A DNA stretch of 64,000 nt from Pseudomonas libanensis (GTDB lineage: Bacteria > Pseudomonadota > Gammaproteobacteria > Pseudomonadales > Pseudomonadaceae), in assembly GCF_001439685.1 (NCBI RefSeq), contig NZ_JYLH01000005.1, positions 186,001 to 250,000 on the forward strand. The letters run 5' to 3'. The notes under the pieces were generated by a model that worked only from the letters and a program-made list of their open reading frames with translations, was not told the DNA's origin and made no database searches. The first letter of the stretch is position 1, and each line of letters begins with the position of its first letter. The position numbers and the translations under genes were made by a program. Of this stretch, positions 26,768 through 35,558 are shown piece after piece.

Positions 26768-29395
26768 TCAACCGGTGTTGCGCAAACCGGCGGCAATACC
26801 GGCGACGGACACCAGCAGCGCCTGTTCCAGAGGGCTGTCTTGCGCCGCCTCCTGTTGACGCGAACGTGCCAGTAACTCGGCCTGCAACAAGTGCAAAGGG
26901 TCGAGGTAGGTGTTGCGAAGACGGATGAACTCCAGGGTGTCGGGGCTATGGGCCAGCAGCTGAGACTGCCCGGTCAGGCCAAGCACCACGCCACACGCCT
27001 GCGACAATAGGTCGCGTAAGTGCGCACCCAATGGCAACAGGTCCGCCTGCACCAGGCGCTCATCATATAGACGGGCAATATCGGCATCCGCCTTGGCCAG
27101 CACCATTTCCAGCATGTCGATGCGCGTGCGGAAGAACGGCCACTGCTCGCGCATCTGCCCCAGCAACTCGCCTTCACCGCGCTCCAGCGCTTTGCTCAGT
27201 GCCGCTTCCCAGCCGAGCCAGGCGGGCAGCATCAGGCGCGTTTGGGTCCAGCCAAAGATCCACGGGATGGCCCGCAAGCTTTCAATCCCGCCCGCACGGC
27301 GTTTGGCCGGACGACTGCCCAGGGGCAAACGGCCCAACTCCTGCTCCGGCGTGGACTGGCGGAAATACTCGACGAACTGCGGATTTTCCCGCACTACGGC
27401 ACGGTAAGCGCTGACACCGTCTGCCGCCAGTTCGTCCATCAGATGACGCCAGGCAGGCTCGGGAGGCGGTGGCGGTAACAGGGTCGCTTCCAGCACAGCG
27501 GCCAGGTAGAGGTTGAGGTTTTGCTCGGCGATATCCGGCAGGCCGAATTTGAAGCGAATCATCTCACCCTGCTCAGTGGTACGGAAACGCCCCGCCACCG
27601 AGCCTGGCGGCTGCGACAGGATGGCCGCGTGCGCCGGGCCGCCACCACGGCCGACGGTGCCCCCGCGGCCATGGAACAACAGCAGCTCCACCTGTTGCTC
27701 GCGACAGATATCCACCAGGCGTTCCTGCGCCCGGTACTGCGCCCAGGCGGCGGCCGTGGTGCCGGCGTCCTTGGCCGAATCCGAGTAGCCAATCATCACT
27801 TCCTGCGGGCCCTGCAAGCGCGCGCGATAACCCGGCAGCTGCAGCAGGCGCTCCATCACCGGCCCGGCATTGTCCAGGTCGGCCAGGGTCTCGAACAACG
27901 GCACTACGCGCATCGGCCGTTGAACGCCCGACTCTTTTAACAGCAGCTGCACCGCCAGCACATCCGACGCGGCACCCGCCATGGAGATGACATACGAACC
28001 CAATGATGCCGCCGGTGCGGCGGCGATTTCCTTGCAGGTATTCAACACCTCGGCGGTGTCCGCCGACGGTTTGAAGTAGCCCGGCAGCAACGGCCGACGA
28101 TTGGCCAGCTCCTGGGTCAAGAACTTGATGCGTGCGTCTTCGTCCCAGTCTTCATAACGCCCCAGGCCCAGGTAATCGGTGATTTCAGTCATGGCCGCCG
28201 AGTGACGGCTGGAATCCTGACGCACATCCAGGCGCACCAGGAACAGGCCGAACGTCACGGCCCGGCGCAGGCAATCGAGCAGCGGGCCATCGGCGATCAC
28301 GCCCATGCCGCATTCGTGCAGGGACTGGTAGCACAGCTCCAGCGGGTCCAGCAGGTCGCGGTTGTTCTGCAACACCTCAGCGGGTGCCGGGGTGGTGCTG
28401 GTCAACGAGGTGTGGGCCCACTGGCGCGTGGCGCGCAGGCGTTCACGCAACTGCTTGAGCAAGGCACGATAGGGTTCGACGCTGTCGCCGACTTTGGCGT
28501 GCAACGCCGGGCTGGCCTGCTGCATCGACAGCTCGGAGGCCAGGTGATCGATGTCGCGCAGATACAAGTCCGCCGCCATCCAACGCGCCAGCAACAGCAC
28601 TTCGCGGGTGACCGGCGCGGTGACATTCGGGTTGCCGTCACGGTCACCGCCCATCCACGAGGCAAAGCGAATCGGCGCAGCCTCCAGGGGCAGGCGCAGG
28701 CCGGTGGCGGCATGCAGGGCCTGGTCGGCCTTGCGCAGGTAATTGGGAATGGCGTGCCACAGCGAATGCTCGATCACCGCAAAGCCCCATTTGGCTTCGT
28801 CTACCGGGGTGGGCCGCACGCGACGGATTTCTTCGGTATGCCAGGCTTCGGCGATCAGTCGTTGCAGGCGTGTGCGGATCTGCTCGCGCTCGGCACTGGT
28901 GAGGTCGCGGTGATCCTGCAAGGCCAGTTGCGCGGCGATGGCATCGTATTTCTGGATCAGGGTACGGCGGGCCACTTCGGTGGGGTGGGCGGTGAGCACC
29001 AGCTCGATGTCCAACCGCGCCAATTGCCGGGCCAGGGACTCATTGCTGTGCCCCTCGCCTTGCAGGCGCGCCAGCAACTCCGGCAAGACCCGGGATTCGA
29101 ACGGCGCGGGTTGCGATTCATCGCGCCGATGAATCAACTGATATTGCTCGGCAATGTTGGCCAGGTTGAGGAACTGGTTGAAGGCCCGCGCCACGGGCAG
29201 CAATTCGTCTTCCTGCAACTGGTTGAGACGGGTGCTCAGTTCATCACCGGCGCCGCGGCGGTCGGCCTTGGCACCTTTGCGGATCTGCTCGATCTTATCG
29301 AGGAAATCATCGCCGTACTGCTCTCGAATGGTGTTGCCCAACAGCTCACCCAGCAGGTGAACATCCTCACGCAAGCGTGCATCGATATCACTCAT
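26768..29395 (-). CDS. ppc: Phosphoenolpyruvate carboxylase
   Basis: An 875-residue cytoplasmic enzyme that makes oxaloacetate from PEP and bicarbonate. [20 protein letters not shown] has the catalytic His, [19 protein letters not shown] and [20 protein letters not shown] are the substrate-binding signatures, and the protein ends with the usual NTG. GGAG lies 8 nt before the ATG at 29395. Upstream in-frame codons to 29635 are not used, because they read into the spacer of the divergent gene. Confidence 0.97.
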   Translation of the reverse strand: MSDIDARLREDVHLLGELLGNTIREQYGDDFLDKIEQIRKGAKADRRGAGDELSTRLNQLQEDELLPVARAFNQFLNLANIAEQYQLIHRRDESQPAPFESRVLPELLARLQGEGHSNESLARQLARLDIELVLTAHPTEVARRTLIQKYDAIAAQLALQDHRDLTSAEREQIRTRLQRLIAEAWHTEEIRRVRPTPVDEAKWGFAVIEHSLWHAIPNYLRKADQALHAATGLRLPLEAAPIRFASWMGGDRDGNPNVTAPVTREVLLLARWMAADLYLRDIDHLASELSMQQASPALHAKVGDSVEPYRALLKQLRERLRATRQWAHTSLTSTTPAPAEVLQNNRDLLDPLELCYQSLHECGMGVIADGPLLDCLRRAVTFGLFLVRLDVRQDSSRHSAAMTEITDYLGLGRYEDWDEDARIKFLTQELANRRPLLPGYFKPSADTAEVLNTCKEIAAAPAASLGSYVISMAGAASDVLAVQLLLKESGVQRPMRVVPLFETLADLDNAGPVMERLLQLPGYRARLQGPQEVMIGYSDSAKDAGTTAAAWAQYRAQERLVDICREQQVELLLFHGRGGTVGRGGGPAHAAILSQPPGSVAGRFRTTEQGEMIRFKFGLPDIAEQNLNLYLAAVLEATLLPPPPPEPAWRHLMDELAADGVSAYRAVVRENPQFVEYFRQSTPEQELGRLPLGSRPAKRRAGGIESLRAIPWIFGWTQTRLMLPAWLGWEAALSKALERGEGELLGQMREQWPFFRTRIDMLEMVLAKADADIARLYDERLVQADLLPLGAHLRDLLSQACGVVLGLTGQSQLLAHSPDTLEFIRLRNTYLDPLHLLQAELLARSRQQEAAQDSPLEQALLVSVAGIAAGLRNTG

Positions 29396-29591
29396 CAGCC
29401 AATCTCCAGCCAGAAATCCGGGACGCGCAGGTGTTCCAGAGTGCCGCCCGCGTCGGTATCTGACAAGGCCGAACGCAAACGACTTTAAACCTTGTGGCTG
29501 ACAGCTAGTCTCAAGAGTGAGCCGCCACGTTATCCACACCGGCGGCTGGTCACTCATCACCGCCTGCCATCGCAGGCTTATTGAGGTTGCC

Positions 29592-29936
29592 ATGAAGATT
29601 CGAGAACTGCCCCAGCACTGGGAAGAAACCGCCAAGGGTCGCCTGACCCAGACTGAATACGCGATTCATCTGGATGTGGAGTCCGCGGCACGCTTGGCTG
29701 CCCTTGCCGAGATGTATCCCAAGCGCCACACCGAGGAATTGCTCGGCGAGCTGATCGGTGCCGCCCTGGAAGAGCTGGAAGCCAGCTTCCCCTATATCAA
29801 GGGCCAGCAGGTGATTGCCACCGACGAGGAAGGTGACCCGCTGTATGAAGACGTTGGGCCCACCCCACGTTTTCTGACCCTGTCGCGCCGTTATCTGCAT
29901 GATCTGTCAGCCAGTGCCGACGAACAAAAGCACTGA
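29592..29936 (+). CDS. Conserved small protein, annotated elsewhere as pilin assembly protein
   Basis: A 114-residue soluble, acidic protein. [20 protein letters not shown] begins with a basic segment, followed by a helical region ([20 protein letters not shown]) resembling ribbon-helix-helix or CopG-like packing, and [20 protein letters not shown]. Homologues next to ppc in Pseudomonas are often labelled pilin assembly protein, but nothing in the sequence proves that. TTGAGG precedes the ATG at 29592. It is divergent from ppc (about 195 bp between). Confidence 0.75.
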   Translation: MKIRELPQHWEETAKGRLTQTEYAIHLDVESAARLAALAEMYPKRHTEELLGELIGAALEELEASFPYIKGQQVIATDEEGDPLYEDVGPTPRFLTLSRRYLHDLSASADEQKH

Positions 29937-30216
29937 TAAACGTCCACAATGCCTATCTGAATCAAGTAATCCGGGCCTCTTAGAGGCTCGGCGTACCTGT
30001 GCGAGCGCTGAAAGTTCCATATTTAAACTCTGACCGATCAGTCAGATATTTTTTTAGGCAAATCGCCATCTTCTCTGAACTTTTGAAAAAAGCCGCCGGT
30101 CACAGCCAGTAAGCCATCACTTGGAACGGTCGTTTGAAACTGGCGTCATGTGCTTTATCGCCGGGGCCGCAATCGATACGCCAGGATGGATTTTGATGTT
30201 TTTCAGGAGTTATCCA
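29937..30216 (+). promoter_or_regulatory. Spacer with hairpins and candidate AlgU promoter
   Basis: No gene. TCTGAC-N6-GTCAGA followed by TATTTTTTTT (30029-30055) could terminate the upstream gene. GAACTT at 30077-30082, 17 nt, then TCACA at 30100-30104 resembles an AlgU (sigma-22) promoter (GAACTT-N16/17-TCtga). It reads into the DUF4398-lptF pair. LptF is AlgU-controlled in P. aeruginosa, which supports the assignment. Confidence 0.45.
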
Positions 30217-30642
30217 ATGGAGTTGAAGACGATGAACACCAGCACTGCCAAATCCTCGTTTAACCACCTGCGCGGGCTCAAATTGGCCGCGCTGGCTATC
30301 GGCACCAGCTTCGTTCTCGCGGGCTGCGCCGGCAACCCTCCAACCGAGCAGTACGCCGTGACTCAATCGGCTGTCAACAGCGCCGTGAGTGCCGGCGGCA
30401 CCGAGTATGCCGCCGTGGAAATGAAGGCGGCCCAGGACAAGCTCAAGGAAGCTGAACTGGCCATGCACGACAAGAACTACGACAAGGCTCGTATGTTGGC
30501 CGAGCAAGCCGAGTGGGACGCTCGCGTCGCCGAGCGTAAAGCCCAGGCTGCCAAGGCTGAACAGGCGGTGAAGGATTCCCAGAAGGCTGTTGAAGAGCTG
30601 CGTAAGGAAGGCATGCGCCCGGCTGCTATCCAGCAGAAGTAA
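30217..30642 (+). CDS. DUF4398-domain lipoprotein
   Basis: A 141-residue lipoprotein. The signal peptide (LKLAALAIGTSFVLAGCAGN) ends in lipobox LAGC. After it, AAVEMKAAQDKLKEAELAMH and a long Ala/Lys/Glu coiled coil form the DUF4398 domain. It is predicted to be anchored in the outer membrane facing the periplasm. AGGAG lies 7 nt before the ATG at 30217. An OmpA-family gene follows 56 bp later, and the two probably form a stress-induced envelope operon, as in P. aeruginosa. Confidence 0.88.
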   Translation: MELKTMNTSTAKSSFNHLRGLKLAALAIGTSFVLAGCAGNPPTEQYAVTQSAVNSAVSAGGTEYAAVEMKAAQDKLKEAELAMHDKNYDKARMLAEQAEWDARVAERKAQAAKAEQAVKDSQKAVEELRKEGMRPAAIQQK

Positions 30643-30698
30643 GCCGCAGCCCCTTGACTGCATCGCACCTGATATCGAATTGAAAGGACGACACGACT

Positions 30699-31484
30699 AT
30701 GCGCAAACAACTGATGATCCCTGCCCTGCTGGCGATGAGCGTTGCCTTGGCGGCCTGCTCCACCCCGCCGAACGCGAACCTGGAAAATGCACGGACCAAC
30801 TTCTCGGCCCTGCAAACCAACCCGCAAGCCACCAAGCTGGCAGCCCTGGAAACCAAAGACGCCAGCGAATGGCTGGACAAGGCTGACAAGGCGTACCGCG
30901 ACAAGGAAGACGAGAAGAAGGTCGACCAACTCGCCTACCTGACCAACCAGCGCGTTGAAGTCGCCAAGGACACCATCGCCCTGCGCGAGAACGAAGCCAA
31001 GCTGAAAAACGCCGGCGACGAACGCGCCCGCGCCCTGCTGGACGCCCGCGATGCGCAGATCAAGCAACTGCAAAACAGCTTGAACGCCAAGCAGACCGAC
31101 CGTGGCACCCTGGTGACTTTCGGTGACGTGCTGTTTGCCACCAACAAGTCCGACCTGAAATCCAGCGGCTTGGTGAACATCACCAAGCTGGCTCAGTTCC
31201 TGCGCGATAACCCGGACCGTAAAGTCATCGTTGAAGGCTACACCGACAGCACCGGTTCGGACTCGTACAACCAGAGCCTGTCCGAGCGCCGTGCCGCTTC
31301 CGTGCAACGTGCACTGGCTCAACAAGGCGTGGACATCTCGCGTATCGTGACCCAGGGCTACGGCAAGGAATACCCGGTTGCCGACAACGGCAGCGTGTCT
31401 GGCCGAGCCATGAACCGTCGCGTTGAAGTCACCATCTCCAACGATAACCAGCCGGTCAAGCCACGGTCTTCCGTTGCTTATTGA
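30699..31484 (+). CDS. lptF: OmpA-family outer-membrane lipoprotein LptF
   Basis: A 261-residue lipoprotein. The signal peptide ends in LAAC (Cys about residue 20), a DUF4398-like coiled region follows (DASEWLDKADKAYRDKEDEK), and a C-terminal OmpA domain binds peptidoglycan (VTFGDVLFATNKSDLK, VIVEGYTDSTGSDSYNQSLS, RRVEVTI). P. aeruginosa LptF is an AlgU-regulated surface protein linked to mucoidy and survival. Gene order (DUF4398 then OmpA) is the same. A strong terminator follows. Confidence 0.92.
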   Translation: MRKQLMIPALLAMSVALAACSTPPNANLENARTNFSALQTNPQATKLAALETKDASEWLDKADKAYRDKEDEKKVDQLAYLTNQRVEVAKDTIALRENEAKLKNAGDERARALLDARDAQIKQLQNSLNAKQTDRGTLVTFGDVLFATNKSDLKSSGLVNITKLAQFLRDNPDRKVIVEGYTDSTGSDSYNQSLSERRAASVQRALAQQGVDISRIVTQGYGKEYPVADNGSVSGRAMNRRVEVTISNDNQPVKPRSSVAY

Positions 31485-31500
31485 TCGTTGACGCTGGATA

Positions 31501-31528
31501 AAAAAACCCACCTTATGGTGGGTTTTTT
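31501..31528. terminator. Bidirectional terminator
   Basis: AAAAAACCCACC, TTAT, GGTGGGTTTTTT: a perfect stem with A and T tracts on both sides, ending both lptF and the convergent small gene at 31533. Confidence 0.95.
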
Positions 31529-31532
31529 TTGA

Positions 31533-31718
31533 TCAGGAATACTTGATCGTGCGATCTGTATCTTCATCTGGCGGCGTTATCATTGCTCCACTACGGGAGG
31601 TATCGGCCAAATCGTCCGCCCAATTGTTACGCGCCTGCTCTTGCGCGTTTTGCCGCTCCAATGCCTGATGTGCCCTGGCCATGGCCACCATGTTGTGTAT
31701 CGCATCAATATTAATCAC
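31533..31718 (-). CDS. Small HrpL-regulated protein of unknown function
   Basis: A 61-residue hydrophilic, cysteine-free protein. The N-terminus IDAIHNMVAMARAHQALERQ is an amphipathic helix, followed by a Gln/Asn/Asp-rich stretch and an acidic-to-basic tail ending in Tyr-Ser. No known family. The start is GTG at 31718 with GGGA about 4 nt upstream; a downstream ATG is possible but lacks a ribosome site. A perfect hrp box lies 39 bp upstream. It is convergent with lptF. The regulation points to the type III secretion regulon. Confidence 0.6.
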   Translation of the reverse strand: MINIDAIHNMVAMARAHQALERQNAQEQARNNWADDLADTSRSGAMITPPDEDTDRTIKYS

Positions 31719-31756
31719 TGCTTCCCGGCCCCGCTCCGTGTAAAAGTTATATGCCC

Positions 31757-31784
31757 TCTGTGGCTATTTACACAAAACGGTTCC
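31757..31784 (-). promoter_or_regulatory. Perfect hrp box (HrpL promoter)
   Basis: On the minus strand: GGAACC (31784-31779), 15 nt, CCACAGA (31763-31757), an exact consensus match, 39 bp upstream of the GTG of the 61-residue gene. Confidence 0.82.
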
Positions 31785-31856
31785 AGATAATTTCGTCACA
31801 TGCGAGCTTCTGCGTGAAGCCAGGGGATCAATCCGATTCGTCTCTGCACGCATGGA

Positions 31857-31879
31857 AACCCGCCCATAAGCGGCGGGTT
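31857..31879 (-). terminator. Hairpin after the harpin-like gene
   Basis: AACCCGCC / GGCGGGTT with a 7-nt loop, 14 bp beyond the stop of the harpin-like gene. It separates that gene from the next hrp box, so the two small genes appear to be independent units. Confidence 0.65.
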
Positions 31880-31892
31880 CAACAACCATCAA

Positions 31893-32252
31893 TCAGTAGT
31901 TGACCGGACCCTGGCTAGGGGCCCCACCTGCCTGGATCTGGCCACCACCTTGCGTGGCATCCTGACCGCCTTCACCACCTTGGCCGACCTGGGCAAGCAG
32001 CTGTTTCAGCTTTTCGAGCAGCTCCTCAAGGCTATCGCCGCCTCCAGCCCCCTGAGCGCCTGCGCCCCCTTGTGAGCCACCGGCCCCTTGACTGCCGCCT
32101 CCACCCTGCCCGCCTTGGGCCCCCTCGGCAAGCTTGCTGTCAATTTGATCCCTGAGGTTTTGAATCTGCTGAGCAGGGCTTTGCTGCGCCTCTCCGACAT
32201 TGCCCTGATTGCCCTGATTGCCTGCGCTCTGTACGCCACTGACACCACCCAT
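31893..32252 (-). CDS. Harpin-like Gly/Gln-rich acidic protein
   Basis: A 119-residue protein with harpin features: no cysteine, acidic, heat-stable-type composition rich in Gly, Gln, Ala and Ser, and no signal peptide. A first helix (SPAQQIQNLRDQIDSKLAEG) is followed by a Gly-Ser-Gln tract, then a leucine-heptad helix (LEELLEKLKQLLAQV) and a second Gly/Gln tract ending in NY. The helix-plus-GQ layout recalls Hpa1/HrpZ harpins exported by type III secretion. The ATG at 32252 has GGAG 9 nt upstream. The longer in-frame start at 32384 would read through the promoter and is rejected. A perfect hrp box lies 62 bp upstream. Secretion itself is inferred. Confidence 0.72.
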   Translation of the reverse strand: MGGVSGVQSAGNQGNQGNVGEAQQSPAQQIQNLRDQIDSKLAEGAQGGQGGGGSQGAGGSQGGAGAQGAGGGDSLEELLEKLKQLLAQVGQGGEGGQDATQGGGQIQAGGAPSQGPVNY

Positions 32253-32313
32253 AATTGCATGCTCCAGATTAATGAATACGAGGAACTGATCGGCCAAGCC
32301 AATCAGTCCACAA

Positions 32314-32341
32314 TCTGTGGCAAGCACGCCAAAGTGGTTCC
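32314..32341 (-). promoter_or_regulatory. Perfect hrp box (HrpL promoter)
   Basis: On the minus strand: GGAACC (32341-32336), 15 nt, CCACAGA (32320-32314), an exact match to the HrpL consensus, 62 bp upstream of the harpin-like ATG. Confidence 0.85.
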
Positions 32342-32421
32342 AGCCTGTAACGGTTCGCAGCAGTCTTAAATGACTAATCGGCATCTATAAGGGAGTTTTC
32401 CCACAGAGGCGATGCAGCGCC

Positions 32422-32748
32422 TCACTGTTGCAACTGCGGGGTTTCCTGCCCCATGCAACGAACGGCCTGCTTCTTGTTGTTCACCAGTACACCGCTCAAG
32501 CCTTTCTGTTCGGTATCAAACATCACCAACACACCGTCGACGCACTGCGCCACTTGCGCGGCGGGCGTCAGGGATATTTTGTAATCCTCACCCGGCAAGG
32601 TCTTGAGCATGGTGAAGTCGCTGAGCAGCAACGCATCCTCCGGCTTGGCGAAATGCAGATAACCGTAGTACCACAGGCAGCCGACGGTGCCGATGATGGT
32701 GCCGATACCGGTGAGGATCAGCGGGATCATGTTGCGTTCTTCACTCAT
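32422..32748 (-). CDS. Conserved membrane-anchored hypothetical protein
   Basis: A 108-residue protein with one N-terminal membrane helix (MIPLILTGIGTIIGTVGCLW) and a small C-terminal domain of beta character (YKISLTPAAQVAQCVDGVLV, GLSGVLVNNKKQAVRCMGQE) with two cysteines that could pair. Function unknown. It is coupled to the upstream hydrolase gene by a 4-bp ATGA overlap. The pair is conserved next to lptF in P. aeruginosa. Confidence 0.82.
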   Translation of the reverse strand: MSEERNMIPLILTGIGTIIGTVGCLWYYGYLHFAKPEDALLLSDFTMLKTLPGEDYKISLTPAAQVAQCVDGVLVMFDTEQKGLSGVLVNNKKQAVRCMGQETPQLQQ

Positions 32749-33650
32749 TGCGGGCTCTCTGATGGATCAACTTTAGGCGTTGGATAATTCGGGATTTCGC
32801 CCAGGCGACGCAGGCCATTGAAATGCTGTGGATCTTCCAAGTAACGCAGCATCACGGTTTGCCAGGTCTTGTCGGCAAAAGTCTGCACATGGCCGCCACG
32901 GGTCAGTTGCAGCACCCTTGGCGGTGGGGCCGCCTGATACAGGCGCAGCCCATTGGACACCGGGACGATCGGGTCATCCAGGCTGTGAAACAGCAGTTTT
33001 GGTACGCCGGTCAACTGGGGCATGGTGTTGATCGCACTGTCGGCGTCGGGCACCAACCAAGACAAGGGAACCTGGAACGGCCAGGTTAACCATGAAGTGC
33101 TCAGGGCGAATTGTCCTACGTCACGATAACTGGCCGGCACACCGTCCAGCACCAAGGCCTTGAGTTGGCTTTGACGCTCCGGATGGGCTGCCAGGTAATG
33201 CACGGCCAGTGCGCCGCCCAGGCTTTGGCCCAACACAATCAGCGGCTGGCCTTGGGTTTGGGGCGCCTTGTCGATCCAGCTGAACGCGGCGTCGATATCC
33301 TGATAGATCGCTGGCAACGACGGCTTGCCTTGCGAGAGTCCATAGCCGCGATAGTCCAGCAGCAGCACTTGATAGCCTTGCTCGGGCAACCACCAACTGC
33401 CACCCAGGTGCCAGGACAGGTTACCGCCGTTGCCGTGCAGGTGCAGCACCGTGCCCTTGAGCGGCACATCGGGTTTGGCCGGCAGCCACCAGGCGTGGAG
33501 CTTGATGCCGTCGGCGGTGGTGATGGTGACGTCGCGGTAGTGCAGGCGGGCTTTTTCCGGCGTAAACGGCAGGCCGGGTTCGGGGTAGAACAGCAAGGAG
33601 CTGCAGCCATTGAGTGTAAGTAGCAGGCATAGAATGCCGAGGATTCTCAT
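32745..33650 (-). CDS. Alpha/beta hydrolase lipoprotein
   Basis: A 301-residue lipoprotein hydrolase. The signal peptide MRILGILCLLLTLNGCSS has lipobox LNGC. The oxyanion-region strand is TVLHLHGNGGNLSWHLGG, the nucleophile elbow is IVLGQSLGGALAV (GxSxG), the acid lies near HSLDDPIVP, and the His is in TRGGHVQTF. It probably acts on an ester or acyl substrate in the envelope; the substrate is unknown. The ATG at 33650 is chosen for the signal peptide and upstream GAGG; longer in-frame starts would remove it. Confidence 0.88.
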   Translation of the reverse strand: MRILGILCLLLTLNGCSSLLFYPEPGLPFTPEKARLHYRDVTITTADGIKLHAWWLPAKPDVPLKGTVLHLHGNGGNLSWHLGGSWWLPEQGYQVLLLDYRGYGLSQGKPSLPAIYQDIDAAFSWIDKAPQTQGQPLIVLGQSLGGALAVHYLAAHPERQSQLKALVLDGVPASYRDVGQFALSTSWLTWPFQVPLSWLVPDADSAINTMPQLTGVPKLLFHSLDDPIVPVSNGLRLYQAAPPPRVLQLTRGGHVQTFADKTWQTVMLRYLEDPQHFNGLRRLGEIPNYPTPKVDPSESPQ

Positions 33651-33694
33651 CCGTTGAAACCTCGCTAACAAATATGAAGTCCCTTGGAGACCCC

Positions 33695-34972
33695 CTAAAG
33701 GATATTGGAGTAATCCGCCTCGATCCGGTCCAGGCTCAGGTGGTTGAGGAAGTTGGAGAAACACATCCACGCCGCCAGCGCGTTCATGTCACGAAACTGA
33801 TCCGGCAGGTACTTGGGCGGTACCACCAGGCCTTCGTCGACCAATTGGCGCAGGGTACGCATGTCTTCCAGGGTGGTCTTGCCGCAGAACAGCAATGGCA
33901 CTTGTTCCAGCTTGCCTTTACGCACAGCAAGCTGGATGTAGTTGTAGACCATGATGAAGCCCTTGAGGTAGGACAAATCCTTGGTAAACGGCAGGCCGGT
34001 CGGCACCGAGCCACGGAACACCCGGCTGGCGTTGCCATAGCTCTCAGCCATTTCAAAGCCTTGCTCGCGGAAGAACTCGAACACCTGCAGGAAGTCCGCG
34101 CCCTCCTCCACCATGTGGATGGCGCGGGTACGGTTGGTCAACTTGCGCAGACGGCTGGGGTAGGAAGCAAACGTGATGATTTCCATCAGGATCGCCAGGC
34201 CTTCCTGGGTCACGGTGGATGACGGCGGCCCCTTGGACAGGAATGTGCAGATTGGCTGGTTCTGGCCATTGAGGGTGGTGCCCACATGCACCAGCCCTTC
34301 ATGCACTTCCAGGGCGCGCACGTCGCGATCGTTGAACATCGCGTCGGCACGGATCTTGATGTAGTCGGCGCCGGCTGCCGCATCGGCGACGATCCCGTCA
34401 GACTCGAACACCCGAATGGTTTCCTCCGCTTCACCAAACACCTTGTTCAAGCGGGTTTGCAACAGGCTGACCGCATCCTTGGCCGTGAGGGTCTTGGCTT
34501 CGTCTTTGAGGTCGCCACGGCCATCAATATTGTTCAGGTAGTCGGACAGCATCAGGCCCAGGTCCGCCAGGGTCGGGTCGCCGGCGTGGAAGGCATCCGA
34601 AGCGGCGCCATACAGCTCCTGTGAGATCAGGCCGAAATCCTCGGTGCCGCGTGCTTCGAGCATGCGCACAACCATGCGGTATTCGCGGCACATGCGGCGC
34701 ATGATCTGCCCCACCGGGCTGAACTGCCCCAGGCGACGGGTGATGTCGCGCTCGATGTTCTGAAACTCCAGCTTGACCGCACTGGAGTCGAACGACAGCG
34801 GCCGGTTCAGGTAGTAATCGCGGTCCACGGCAGGCATGGCCTTGCCCTTGGCCTTGAGAAACCCCTGGCGGATATTCTCGTCCCATTTCACCGCGTCGAG
34901 GACGCGGATCGGTGTTTGCGCCAGCACAATGCGATCGGACAAGGTGCGTATCGTCTGCTGGTATTCGTCCAC
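33695..34972 (-). CDS. DUF1704 putative metallopeptidase (QEGLA motif protein)
   Basis: A 425-residue cytoplasmic protein of the DUF1704 family, often called flavohemoglobin expression-modulating QEGLA motif protein. VHEGLVHVGTTLNGQ contains HExxxH (His224, Glu225, His229), and TQEGLAILMEI (about residues 255-265) supplies the QEGLA Glu as a likely third zinc ligand. The same motif pair defines eukaryotic MATCAP/TMCP tubulin carboxypeptidases, so peptidase activity is a reasonable inference. The start is GTG at 34972, with GAGGAA 7 nt upstream. It is part of a minus-strand run with the downstream hydrolase gene. Confidence 0.82.
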   Translation of the reverse strand: MDEYQQTIRTLSDRIVLAQTPIRVLDAVKWDENIRQGFLKAKGKAMPAVDRDYYLNRPLSFDSSAVKLEFQNIERDITRRLGQFSPVGQIMRRMCREYRMVVRMLEARGTEDFGLISQELYGAASDAFHAGDPTLADLGLMLSDYLNNIDGRGDLKDEAKTLTAKDAVSLLQTRLNKVFGEAEETIRVFESDGIVADAAAGADYIKIRADAMFNDRDVRALEVHEGLVHVGTTLNGQNQPICTFLSKGPPSSTVTQEGLAILMEIITFASYPSRLRKLTNRTRAIHMVEEGADFLQVFEFFREQGFEMAESYGNASRVFRGSVPTGLPFTKDLSYLKGFIMVYNYIQLAVRKGKLEQVPLLFCGKTTLEDMRTLRQLVDEGLVVPPKYLPDQFRDMNALAAWMCFSNFLNHLSLDRIEADYSNIL

Positions 34973-34993
34973 CCGGAGCTTCCTCTTTAAACG

Positions 34994-35542
34994 TTATTTA
35001 CCCACGCGCCGGTAGCGCACGGCTTCAACGAACACATCGGCATTGGCCGGGTCATCCAGGTAGGCAAACACCTGGTCCATGGGGCTATCCACCAGCACAC
35101 CGGCGCCTTCGACGGTGTCTACAGTGCTGCCGTGCAAGGCCTGCTGGCCAATGGCTTGGTGGATCTGTTCGAGGTCGAGGTTGTAGACCACCAGTTCGTG
35201 CTTTTCATCAAACTCAAAGCCCGCCAGGATGAAATGCCCGCCCAGTCTTGCAGGCAGCGGCGCCGACATATACCAGCGGCTGCCGTGGCGCGAGACGCTA
35301 AACAGATACTCATCGCGCTGGCCCGGCTTGGCTTCAGGGTAGCTCACCGCTTTATAACGATGCTCGCCGGCCCGGGTGATCTGCAGGTTGAGCGGCTCGC
35401 CCCACGCATTCCTGCTGGCCCACTTGCCTAGCAGAGCCTCTGGCGCGGCTTCAGCCGTTGGCAATGGTTCCTTGAAAGTCACCAGGCAACCGCTGAGCAA
35501 CAGGACCAACAAGGCGATTACCGCGACGCGCCAGACTGTCAT
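34994..35542 (-). CDS. Conserved lipoprotein (182 aa)
   Basis: A predicted lipoprotein. The signal peptide (MTVWRVAVIALLVLLLSGCL) has lipobox LSGC. The mature part (LGKWASRNAWGEPLNLQITR, HRYKAVSYPEAKPGQRDEYL) resembles a small lipocalin-like beta-barrel but no family is firmly recognised. GGGGA precedes the ATG at 35542, which is favoured over an upstream in-frame start. It lies between the TetR gene and the DUF1704 gene, as in P. aeruginosa. Confidence 0.83.
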   Translation of the reverse strand: MTVWRVAVIALLVLLLSGCLVTFKEPLPTAEAAPEALLGKWASRNAWGEPLNLQITRAGEHRYKAVSYPEAKPGQRDEYLFSVSRHGSRWYMSAPLPARLGGHFILAGFEFDEKHELVVYNLDLEQIHQAIGQQALHGSTVDTVEGAGVLVDSPMDQVFAYLDDPANADVFVEAVRYRRVGK

Positions 35543-35558
35543 TGGACATCCCCCGGTG

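Noticed and set aside
32253..32384. N-terminal extension of the harpin-like protein (163 codons)
   Set aside because: It would include the hrp box in coding sequence, contains a Cys unlike the rest, and lacks a ribosome site.
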